From Nitriliruptorales bacterium (GTDB lineage: Bacteria; Actinomycetota; Nitriliruptoria; Euzebyales; Egibacteraceae): a DNA stretch of 9,645 nucleotides. How positions within the stretch are numbered: position 1 is the first letter of the stretch; the number at the start of each line of letters is the position of its first letter. A program made the translations under genes and the position numbers. Below, piece after piece: positions 1 to 5,333 of the stretch. Under the pieces are notes generated by a model. It was not told the origin of the DNA and made no database searches. It saw nothing but the letters and a program-made list of their open reading frames with translations. The stretch is from assembly GCA_007119305.1 (NCBI GenBank), contig SKPY01000525.1, forward strand, positions 1 through 9,645, given 5' to 3'.

Positions 1-239
1 CCACCGAGGAGATGGCGATCGACTGGACCACGGTGGTGTTCAACATGCTCACGCTGCGGGGGATCTTCGGCCGCGAGATGTACGAGACCTGGTACGCCAT
101 GACCGTGATGCTCCAGTCCGGCCTCGACGTGTCACCGGTGATCACCCACCGCTTCCCCTACACCGGGTTCGCGGAGGCCTTCGCCGTGGCCGACAGCGGC
201 CGGGCCGGCAAGGTGCTGCTGAACTGGACCGACCCGTAG
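1..239 (+). CDS. tdh: L-threonine 3-dehydrogenase, C-terminal end (partial)
   Basis: The gene enters from the left edge; the reading frame begins at base 3 and ends at the TAG at 237-239, leaving about 78 codons. TDH is a zinc- and NAD-dependent medium-chain dehydrogenase that oxidises L-threonine to 2-amino-3-ketobutyrate in the cytosol. The visible tail carries the family's closing signature: an AIDW stretch, then RGIFGREMYETWY (residues about 23-35 of the visible part), then SGLDVSPVITHRF and a final GKVLLNW. This matches, nearly position for position from memory, the C-terminus of E. coli Tdh, which ends at the same point. The catalytic zinc site and the nucleotide-binding fold lie upstream and cannot be checked. 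The next gene, kbl, starts 30 bp downstream on the same strand and takes the product as its substrate, which strongly supports the call. An ATG at base 12 lies inside the gene and is not its start. Confidence 0.95.
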   Translation, partial: TEEMAIDWTTVVFNMLTLRGIFGREMYETWYAMTVMLQSGLDVSPVITHRFPYTGFAEAFAVADSGRAGKVLLNWTDP

Positions 240-257
240 GACCAACGATCACCAGCC

Positions 258-263
258 AGGAGG
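258..263 (+). promoter_or_regulatory. Ribosome binding site of kbl
   Basis: A perfect AGGAGG sits six bases before the GTG at 270. It decides the start: no other in-frame start with a Shine-Dalgarno match is nearby, and the resulting protein aligns with known KBL proteins from the N-terminus. It lies in the 30-bp gap after tdh, consistent with translation from one tdh-kbl message. Confidence 0.85.
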
Positions 264-269
264 CGCCCC

Positions 270-1445
270 GTGGACAACCACCTGCGGACCGCACTGCGTG
301 ACGAGCTCGACGCGCTGCGCGAGGAGGGCACGTACAAGGCCGAGCGCGAGCTGAGCTCGCCCCAACGGAGCACCGTGGAGGTCCAGGGGCAGCCGCTGAT
401 CAACCTGTGCGCCAACAACTACCTCGGGCTTGCCGACGACCCCCGGCTCGTGCAGGCGGCCCAGCAGGCCCTGGACCGCTGGGGCTTCGGTATGGCCTCG
501 GTGCGCTTCATCTGCGGCACCCAGGAGATCCACACCGGGCTGGAGGAGCGCCTCAGCGCGTTCCTCGGCACCGAGGCCACGATCCTGCACAGCTCGTGCT
601 TCGACGCGAACACCGGGCTGTTCGAGGCGCTGCTCGGCCCCGACGACGCGGTCATCTCCGACGCGCTCAACCACGCATCGATCATCGACGGGATCCGGCT
701 GTGCAAGGCGCAGCGCTTCCGCTACGCCAACGGGGACCTCGGCGACCTGCGCCGCTGCCTCGAGGAAGCCGCCTCAGCCCGCCGCCGGCTGATCGTCACC
801 GACGGGGTGTTCTCGATGGACGGCTACTTCGCCCCCTTGGACGGCATCTGCGAGCTGGCGGAGCGCCACGACGCGCTCGTGGTCGTGGACGACTCGCACG
901 CCACCGGCTTCGTCGGCGCGCACGGTCGGGGAACCCCCGAGCGCTTCGGGGTCTCCGACCGCGTGGACCTGATGACCGGCACGCTGGGCAAGGCCCTCGG
1001 GGGCGCCAGCGGCGGCTACGTGACCGGCCGGCGCGAGGTGGTGGACCTGCTGCGGCAACGTTCGCGCCCCTACCTGTTCTCCAACTCGGTGGCGCCCCCG
1101 ATCGTTGCGGCGTCGCTGGTCGCGATCGACATCGTCGAGCGCACCCCCGAGCTGCGCCAGCGGCTGTGGGACAACGCGGCGCGGTTCCGCAGCCGTCTCG
1201 AGGCTGGCGGGCTCGATGTGCTGCCCGGCGAGCATCCGATCGCGCCGATCATGGTCGGCGACGCCGCTCGGGCGACCACCATCGCCGAGCGGGCGCTCGA
1301 GGGCGGGGTGTACGCGATCGCTTTCAGCTACCCCGTCGTGCCGCGCGGCAAGGCCAGGATCCGCACCCAGGTGTCGGCGGCGCACACCGCGGAGGAGCTC
1401 GACCACGCCGCCGACGTCCTCACCGCAGCGGCCACCTCCACCTGA
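270..1445 (+). CDS. kbl: Glycine C-acetyltransferase (2-amino-3-ketobutyrate CoA ligase)
   Basis: This PLP enzyme of the alpha-oxoamine synthase family cleaves 2-amino-3-ketobutyrate with CoA to give glycine and acetyl-CoA, the second step of threonine degradation after TDH. The 391-residue length is close to that of the E. coli enzyme (398). Conserved blocks are visible in order: CANNYLGLA (48-56), GFGMASVRFICGTQ (72-85), SSCFDAN (108-114), NHASIIDG (134-141; His135 should stack on the PLP ring), VDDSHATGFVG (206-216; Asp207 should bind the pyridine nitrogen) and GTLGKALGGASGGY (237-250; Lys241 is the expected Schiff-base lysine). The tail has YPVVPRGKARIRTQ (354-367), which holds the substrate-carboxylate arginine region. 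The start is GTG with a perfect Shine-Dalgarno. No frameshift or missing catalytic residue is seen. The family includes 8-amino-7-oxononanoate synthase and 5-aminolevulinate synthase, but the tdh neighbour and the KBL-specific blocks make KBL nearly certain. Confidence 0.98.
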   Translation: MDNHLRTALRDELDALREEGTYKAERELSSPQRSTVEVQGQPLINLCANNYLGLADDPRLVQAAQQALDRWGFGMASVRFICGTQEIHTGLEERLSAFLGTEATILHSSCFDANTGLFEALLGPDDAVISDALNHASIIDGIRLCKAQRFRYANGDLGDLRRCLEEAASARRRLIVTDGVFSMDGYFAPLDGICELAERHDALVVVDDSHATGFVGAHGRGTPERFGVSDRVDLMTGTLGKALGGASGGYVTGRREVVDLLRQRSRPYLFSNSVAPPIVAASLVAIDIVERTPELRQRLWDNAARFRSRLEAGGLDVLPGEHPIAPIMVGDAARATTIAERALEGGVYAIAFSYPVVPRGKARIRTQVSAAHTAEELDHAADVLTAAATST

Positions 1446-1449
1446 GCTC

Positions 1450-1463
1450 GGGGCCAAAGCCCC
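1450..1463 (+). terminator. Short hairpin just after kbl
   Basis: GGGGC (1450-1454) and GCCCC (1459-1463) can pair around a CAAA loop, starting five bases after the kbl stop. There is no T-run, as is common in high-GC actinobacteria, so intrinsic termination is only inferred. The hairpin overlaps the start of the first tandem-repeat copy. Confidence 0.35.
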
Positions 1464-1469
1464 ACGGTC

Positions 1470-1505
1470 GCTCCGCGCCAGCGCCCCACCGCGCTGGAGC
1501 GGATC
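1470..1505 (+). terminator. Long imperfect hairpin inside repeat copy 1
   Basis: The left arm 1470-1484 and right arm 1491-1505 pair at 13 of 15 positions around a CCCACC loop. The inner seven pairs, CCAGCGC with GCGCTGG, are perfect. The matching part of copy 2 (about 1532-1569) forms a weaker version. This is the strongest candidate terminator or mRNA-stabilising structure for the tdh-kbl message. No T-tract follows. Confidence 0.45.
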
Positions 1506-1577
1506 CGGGGGGCCATAGACCCGCACAGCCACTCCACCGGCCAGCGGCCCACCCCGCCGGAGCGGATCCGGGGGCCC

Positions 1578-1779
1578 GGCGCCTGCAACCAAAGTGGTTG
1601 CCCGCGATCACACCTTGTGGTTCTATTGGCGCGGTGGGCCACGCACGCGGGCAGAGCACGCGTGGCTCGCCGTAGGTGGTCGTCAGGCAGCCGAGGGACC
1701 GGGCGGATCCTCGCAGGGTGGGCATCACGCCGCCACGGCACGGCCTGCTGGTGCGGTTCAACAAGCGGGAGGTGGGCGC
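1578..1779 (+). other. Gene-free leader upstream of treT
   Basis: I see no gene in this stretch. The frame of the next gene stays open back to 1594, but the roughly 62 extra residues show no family similarity and no Shine-Dalgarno, so I treat them as non-coding. Two hairpins are visible. The first pairs GCAACCA (1585-1591) with TGGTTGC (1595-1601), seven pairs around a three-base loop. The second pairs GCCACGC (1638-1644) with GCGTGGC (1660-1666). CCCACCGCGC at 1485-1494 has its reverse complement at 1629-1638, so the leader could also pair with repeat copy 1. The treT promoter should lie here, but no convincing -35/-10 pair stands out; TTGCCC at 1599 with a T/A-richer patch at 1618-1627 is the best and is weak. 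Confidence 0.4.
1767..1774 (+). promoter_or_regulatory. Ribosome binding site of treT
   Basis: GGGAGGTG ends five bases before the ATG at 1780. It selects this ATG over the upstream in-frame GTG at 1594, and the protein then begins where the TreT-type N-terminal domain begins. Confidence 0.75.
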
Positions 1780-3207
1780 ATGCAGGTAGCTGAGGTGGCG
1801 CTGGGAGCGACGGCGGTGGACCGCTTTGCCCCGATCATCGGCTCCGGGCGGGTGGACCTGCTGCACGCCCACCTCGATGCGCTCCGCCACGCCCTCGACG
1901 GCCGCACGATCTGGCACGTCAACTCCACGGCCTCAGGCGGCGGTGTGGCTGAGATGCTGCACGTGCTGCTGGCCTACGAACGCGCGGCGGGCATCGACGT
2001 GCGCTGGGTGGTGGTCGGCGGGGACGCGGAGTTCTTCACGATCACCAAGCGCCTGCACAACCGCCTGCACGGCAGCGGCGGCGACGCGCTGCCGCTGGAT
2101 CGCGCCGCGCACACCCACTACCAGCGCGTGACCCGCAGCAACGCGGAGCCGCTGCTGGCTCGGGTGCGACCCGGCGACGTCGTGGTGCTGCATGACCCCC
2201 AGACGGCCGGACTGGCGGCTGGGCTGGCCGCCCGCGGCGCGCGCACGGTGTGGCGCTGCCACATCGGCGCCGACGCCCCCAACGGCCTCGCCGAGGAGGG
2301 CTGGTCCTTCCTGCGCGGCTACCTCGACGACGTCGCCGCGTTCGTGTTCTCCCGCCAGGCCCACGTGCCCGCCGTGGTCAACGGCGCGCCCACGCGCATC
2401 GTGCCGCCGTCGATCGACCCCTTCGCGCCCAAGAACGCGCCTCTGGCCCCTGACGACGTGCACGCCGTGCTGGCCCACAGCGGCCTGCTCGCGCGCAACG
2501 GCCACGCTGAGCCGGCCAGGTTCCGCCGCGCCGACGGGCGCCTGGCCACGCTGCGCCGGCGGGCCGACATCATCCGCGAAGGGCCGCCGCCTGCCGACGT
2601 GCCCTGGATCGTGCAGGTCTCCCGTTGGGACCGCCTCAAAGACATGGTGGGGGTGCTCAGGGCCTTCGCTGACCACCGCGCGCGCCTGGGCGAGGCGCAC
2701 CTGGCGCTGGTCGGCCCAAGCGTCGCCGGGGTCAGCGACGACCCCGAGGGCCAGCAAGTGCTCGCCGAGTGCGTGGCCGTGTGGCAGCGCCTGCCCGTGG
2801 CGGCGCGCCGCCGGGTGCACCTGGTCAGCCTGCCCATGCACGACCTGGACGAGAACGCCGCGATGGTCAACGCCATCCAGCGCCATGCCACGATCCTGGT
2901 GCAGAAGAGCCTCGCCGAGGGGTTCGGCCTGACCGTGACCGAGGGGATGTGGAAAGCCCGCCCGCTGGTCGCCAGCCGCGTCGGCGGCATCCAGGACCAG
3001 ATCCGCCACAGCGAGAGCGGGTTGCTCATCGACGACCCCAGCGACTCAGAGGCCTTCGCCAGTGCGCTTGGGAGCCTCCTCGCCGCGCCCGAGCAGGCCC
3101 GCCGCCTCGGCGAGGGTGCGCAAGCCCGCGTCGCCGACGGTTTCCTCGGCGACCGGCACCTGACGCGGACAGCCCAGCTGGTCACCGACCTCCTGAGCGC
3201 CGGCTGA
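1780..3207 (+). CDS. treT: GT4 glycosyltransferase, trehalose synthase TreT-like
   Basis: The 475-residue protein has a GT-B fold pattern. The N-terminal half carries HVNSTASGGGVAEML (46-60), the glycine-rich nucleotide-sugar loop typical of TreT, then GGDAEFFTITKRLHN (80-94) and VLHDPQTAGL (136-145). The C-terminal half has QVSRWDRLKD (279-288), where Arg282 and Lys287 are in place for donor phosphates, and EGFGLTVTE (380-388), the GT4 EX7E motif with Glu380 and Glu388, then GGIQDQI (402-408). TreT enzymes join NDP-glucose and glucose into trehalose, a cytosolic compatible solute. From memory, archaeal TreT is about 410 residues. The extra length here is mainly a basic segment between the two halves (about 222-272), which I believe is common in actinobacterial members. 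Its substrate is inferred; another retaining GT4 hexosyltransferase reaction is the main alternative. No other trehalose gene is nearby, and the gene appears monocistronic, facing the aldehyde dehydrogenase. Confidence 0.8.
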   Translation: MQVAEVALGATAVDRFAPIIGSGRVDLLHAHLDALRHALDGRTIWHVNSTASGGGVAEMLHVLLAYERAAGIDVRWVVVGGDAEFFTITKRLHNRLHGSGGDALPLDRAAHTHYQRVTRSNAEPLLARVRPGDVVVLHDPQTAGLAAGLAARGARTVWRCHIGADAPNGLAEEGWSFLRGYLDDVAAFVFSRQAHVPAVVNGAPTRIVPPSIDPFAPKNAPLAPDDVHAVLAHSGLLARNGHAEPARFRRADGRLATLRRRADIIREGPPPADVPWIVQVSRWDRLKDMVGVLRAFADHRARLGEAHLALVGPSVAGVSDDPEGQQVLAECVAVWQRLPVAARRRVHLVSLPMHDLDENAAMVNAIQRHATILVQKSLAEGFGLTVTEGMWKARPLVASRVGGIQDQIRHSESGLLIDDPSDSEAFASALGSLLAAPEQARRLGEGAQARVADGFLGDRHLTRTAQLVTDLLSAG

Positions 3208-3270
3208 CCGGGCAAGGGGCTACAGGGCGCCGGCAACCTTTCGTGACCTCGCCCGGCGTCGCACCCCCCC

Positions 3271-3325
3271 GGGGGGTTGGGAGCACAGCTTGACGCCGTG
3301 CGCACGCCGGCGCTCCCAACCCCCC
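3271..3325. repeat. 14-bp perfect inverted repeat with G/C tracts
   Basis: GGGGGGTTGGGAGC (3271-3284) is the exact reverse complement of GCTCCCAACCCCCC (3312-3325), with 27 bases between. The G6 tract is immediately preceded by C7 (3264-3270), so it can also fold back on that tract as a C/G palindrome, or pair with the related CCCAACCCCCC of the next repeat copy at 3340-3350. As RNA the first pairing gives a strong hairpin 64 bases after the treT stop. Confidence 0.7.
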
Positions 3326-3355
3326 GCCGAGCCGGGGCGCCCAACCCCCCGCCAC
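3306..3355. repeat. C-rich tandem repeat, 25-bp period
   Basis: Two 25-bp units, 3306-3330 and 3331-3355, share GCCGG, then CCCAACCCCCCGCC, and differ at only a few positions. A third unit begins at 3356 with GCCGGCGCC and then diverges. The CCCAACCCCCC core is the right arm of the inverted repeat described for 3271-3325. Confidence 0.7.
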
Positions 3356-3403
3356 GCCGGCGCCAGCCCGCGAGTCCGCCCGCCCCCGCGCCGCGGACGA
3401 GTA

Positions 3404-3439
3404 GCGGCGCGGAGGGCCGCACTGGCCCCTCCGCGCCGC
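3404..3439. terminator. 13-bp perfect GC hairpin, probable bidirectional terminator
   Basis: GCGGCGCGGAGGG (3404-3416) pairs perfectly with CCCTCCGCGCCGC (3427-3439) around a ten-base loop. It lies 196 bases after treT and 83 bases beyond the aldehyde dehydrogenase stop, and works equally on both strands. There is no T-run on either side. Confidence 0.55.
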
Positions 3440-3453
3440 GTGGGTGGCGGTGA

Positions 3454-3504
3454 GTCCGCTGGGCGGCGCGCCCTCGGACCTCAGCGCTCGGGTAGCGAGG
3501 CGCT
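3454..3504. terminator. Two hairpins close to the aldehyde dehydrogenase 3' end
   Basis: The first is nested: GTCCG (3454-3458) with CGGAC (3475-3479), and inside it GGGC (3461-3464) with GCCC (3470-3473). The second pairs AGCGCTCG (3483-3490) with CGAGGCGCT (3496-3504), with one bulged base around a GGTAG loop, and starts 18 bases past the minus-strand stop. Their position suits termination of the minus-strand gene. Confidence 0.4.
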
Positions 3505-3522
3505 AACCGCTCGGCTCATGGC

Positions 3523-5043
3523 CTAGAAGAACCCGAGGGCCTTGTCGCTGTAGCTGACCAGGAGGTTCTTCGTCTGGCTGTAGTGCTCGAGCATCATCTT
3601 GTGCGTCTCGCGGCCGATGCCGGACATCTTGTAGCCACCGAACGCCGCCCCTGCGGGGTACTGGTGGTAGCAGTTGATCCACACGCGTCCGGCCTGGATG
3701 GCACGGCCCATGCGGAACGACCTGGCGGTGTCGCGCGTCCACACCCCGGCACCAAGGCCGTAGAGGGTGTCGTTGGCGATCTCCAGCGCTTCGGCTTCGT
3801 CGGCGAAGGTGGTGACGGCCAGCACCGGGCCGAAGATCTCCTCCTGGAAGATCCGCATCTTGTTGTGGCCCTTGAAGACCGTGGGCTCGATGAAGTAGCC
3901 GTCGTCGAAGTCGCCGCCGACGAATGCGCGCTTGCCACCGGTCAGCAGCTCGGCGCCTTCCTTCACCCCGATCTCCACGTAGGACAGGATCTTGTCCATC
4001 TGCTGGGCGGACACCTGAGGGCCGATCATGGTCTCGGTGTCGAGCGGGTCGCCCTGGCGGATCGCGTGGATCCGGTCCAGCGCGCGGGCCATGAACTCGT
4101 CGTAGATGCTCTCGTGGATCAGCGCCCGCGACGGGCAGGTGCAGACCTCGCCCTTGTTGAACGCGTACAGCACCAGGCCCTCGACGGCCTTGTCCAGGAA
4201 GTCGTCGTCGGCGGCCATGACGTCTGCGAAGAAGATGTTGGGTGACTTGCCGCCGAGCTCGAGGGTCACCGGGATCAGGTTCTCCGCTGCGTACTGCATG
4301 ATCAGCTTGCCGGTGACGGTCTCGCCCGTGAACGCGACCTTGGCGATGCGCTCGTTGGTGGCCAGCGCCTTGCCGACCTCACCGCCGGGGCCGTTCACGA
4401 TGTTCACGGTGCCGGGCGGCAGGAGGTCGCCGATGACCTCCATGAGCTTCAGGATCGACCAGGGTGTCGGCGTCGCGGGCTTGATCACCGTGCAGTTGCC
4501 GGCCGCGAGCGCCGGAGCGAGCTTCCACGCGGCCATCAGCAGGGGGAAGTTGAACGGGATGATCTGACCGACCACGCCCAGAGGCTCCCGGAAGTGGTAG
4601 GCGACCGTGTCCTTGTCGAGCTCGGTGATCGTGCTCTCCTCCGCGCGGATCGCCGCGGCGAAGTAGCGGAAGTGGTCCGCGGCCAGCGGGATGTCGGCCG
4701 CCAGGGTCTCACGGACGGGTTTGCCGTTCTCCCAGCTCTCGGTCACCGCCAGCATGTCGCGGTGGGCGTCGATGGCATCGGCGACGGCGTGGAGCAGCGC
4801 AGCGCGTTCGGCCGGGGACGTCTCGGCCCACTCGCCCTTGGCGGCGTGCGCCGCGTCGAGGGCGATCTCGATGTCCTCGGGGGTGGATTCGGGGACCTCA
4901 CAGATCGGCTGGGTGGTTGCAGGGCTCAGGTTCGTCCGGTACGCACCTGAGGTCGGTGCCTGCCACTTGCCACCGATGAAGTTCTCATACCGCGGGTCGA
5001 GGTGGACGATGCTGCCAGTCCGGCCTGGTGGCTCGTACTTCAT
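3523..5043 (-). CDS. Aldehyde dehydrogenase, ExaC/AldB (acetaldehyde dehydrogenase) subfamily
   Basis: This 506-residue enzyme should oxidise acetaldehyde or related short aldehydes to the acid with NAD(P)+ in the cytosol. Visible motifs are IIPFNFPL (161-168; Asn165 for the oxyanion), TVIKPATPTPW (185-195; Lys188 for the cofactor), FTGETVTGK (238-246), LELGGKSPN (261-269; Glu262 general base), FNKGEVCTCPSR (295-306; Cys301 is the expected nucleophile by the GQxC-type position) and EEIFGPV (401-407). The ending, HKMMLEHYSQTKNLLVSYS then KALGFF, is characteristic of the AldB/ExaC branch, whose members I recall at about 506 residues. The ATG at 5043 is chosen because AGGAG lies ten bases upstream (5054-5058) and the family N-terminus fits; the open frame extends 64 codons further but that part looks non-coding. 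It is alone on its strand, convergent with treT and divergent from the methyltransferase gene. Acetaldehyde could come from alcohol oxidation or threonine cleavage; the actual source is not shown. Confidence 0.93.
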   Translation of the reverse strand: MKYEPPGRTGSIVHLDPRYENFIGGKWQAPTSGAYRTNLSPATTQPICEVPESTPEDIEIALDAAHAAKGEWAETSPAERAALLHAVADAIDAHRDMLAVTESWENGKPVRETLAADIPLAADHFRYFAAAIRAEESTITELDKDTVAYHFREPLGVVGQIIPFNFPLLMAAWKLAPALAAGNCTVIKPATPTPWSILKLMEVIGDLLPPGTVNIVNGPGGEVGKALATNERIAKVAFTGETVTGKLIMQYAAENLIPVTLELGGKSPNIFFADVMAADDDFLDKAVEGLVLYAFNKGEVCTCPSRALIHESIYDEFMARALDRIHAIRQGDPLDTETMIGPQVSAQQMDKILSYVEIGVKEGAELLTGGKRAFVGGDFDDGYFIEPTVFKGHNKMRIFQEEIFGPVLAVTTFADEAEALEIANDTLYGLGAGVWTRDTARSFRMGRAIQAGRVWINCYHQYPAGAAFGGYKMSGIGRETHKMMLEHYSQTKNLLVSYSDKALGFF

Positions 5044-5053
5044 GGGCGCATCA

Positions 5054-5058
5054 CTCCT
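5054..5058 (-). promoter_or_regulatory. Ribosome binding site of the aldehyde dehydrogenase gene
   Basis: CTCCT on the plus strand reads AGGAG on the coding strand, ten bases before the ATG. The spacing is slightly long, but it is the only Shine-Dalgarno match near any in-frame start and supports the 506-residue protein. Confidence 0.6.
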
Positions 5059-5320
5059 GTCACGGTCACTAGACGATGTGTCGCCCAACCTCCCCAGCGC
5101 CTGCGCGCTCACGACCGCCGTCGGCCGCGCGGGATGGGCCGACACAAGCCCGATGCTCCCTCCGCAACAGGCGCTGACGACAGGGCCGAACGCCCTTACG
5201 CGAGCAGTGCCGATGGCCCGCAGCCGGGCGAGCACGCCCTGGGCGAGGTCGGTTCGAAACGCGCAACCCCGGCCCGCCCTCGGGCGGGTGGGACGCCTGG
5301 CACCCCGACGGCGGGACCTC
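5059..5320. promoter_or_regulatory. Divergent intergenic region, aldehyde dehydrogenase and methyltransferase genes
   Basis: No credible gene is seen. The region must hold promoters for both flanking genes. Small hairpins are visible: AGGGC/GCCCT (5182-5196), GCCCG/CGGGC (5216-5229) and CCCGCCC/GGGCGGG (5273-5288, with a two- to four-base loop). The last lies 45 bases before the methyltransferase start and, if that gene is leaderless, sits upstream of its -35 region, where it could be an operator. For the minus-strand gene I see no clear -35/-10 pair. Confidence 0.4.
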
Positions 5321-5326
5321 TAGCGT
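5321..5326 (+). promoter_or_regulatory. Candidate -10 box of a leaderless methyltransferase mRNA
   Basis: TAGCGT matches the actinobacterial TANNNT -10 pattern and ends seven bases before the ATG at 5334. No Shine-Dalgarno precedes that ATG, so transcription starting at the A of the ATG would explain both facts. The -35 position (about 5298-5303, TGGCAC) matches the consensus poorly. Confidence 0.45.
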
Positions 5327-5333
5327 CTGCCTC

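Larger units (their letters stand above)
1446..1577 (+). repeat. Imperfect tandem repeat of about 63 bp, two copies plus a partial third
   Basis: The repeat begins right after the kbl stop. Copy 1 (about 1446-1506) and copy 2 (about 1507-1569) align over nearly their whole length with small gaps. Both run through a GGGGCCAAAG/GGGGCCATAG-like segment, a CTCC, a CCAGCG, a CCCACC and then GGAGCGGATCC. The GCGGATCC anchor is at 1499-1506 and 1562-1569, exactly 63 bases apart. A third partial copy starts with GATCCGGGGG at 1565, and an isolated GCGGATCC recurs at 1703-1710. Each full copy contains an inverted repeat. Non-coding, function unknown; it may be REP-like or contribute to termination after kbl. 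Confidence 0.7.
3208..3522. other. Gene-free region between convergent treT and aldehyde dehydrogenase genes
   Basis: About 315 bp with no credible gene on either strand; the open frames here are low-complexity Pro/Arg-rich artefacts of GC content. It holds a C-rich tandem repeat, a long inverted repeat and three successive hairpins, which are listed separately. Because transcription arrives from both sides, the region most likely acts as a bidirectional terminator. Confidence 0.6.

Noticed and set aside
1446..1577. CRISPR array as an explanation for the tandem repeat
   Set aside because: Only two full copies, which are diverged and contiguous without unique spacers, and no cas genes nearby.
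407..1675. 422-codon open frame overlapping kbl in another frame
   Set aside because: It is Arg/Pro/Gly-rich with no recognisable domain and runs through the tandem repeat after kbl; kbl is certain in its own frame.
1594..1779. Upstream extension of treT to the GTG at 1594
   Set aside because: The extra residues lack family similarity, there is no Shine-Dalgarno at 1594, and a strong one precedes the ATG at 1780.
3290..3526. 78-codon plus-strand open frame between treT and the aldehyde dehydrogenase gene
   Set aside because: It is built from the C-rich repeats and hairpin arms; the product is low-complexity Arg/Pro with no Shine-Dalgarno.
5044..5235. 64-codon N-terminal extension of the aldehyde dehydrogenase
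   Set aside because: The family N-terminus matches the ATG at 5043, giving 506 residues, and AGGAG lies upstream of it. The extension has no conserved pattern.
5248..5262. GGTTCGAAAC, resembling the T-loop of a tRNA
   Set aside because: The flanking bases do not form a five-pair T-stem, and no acceptor, D or anticodon arm could be built around it on either strand.
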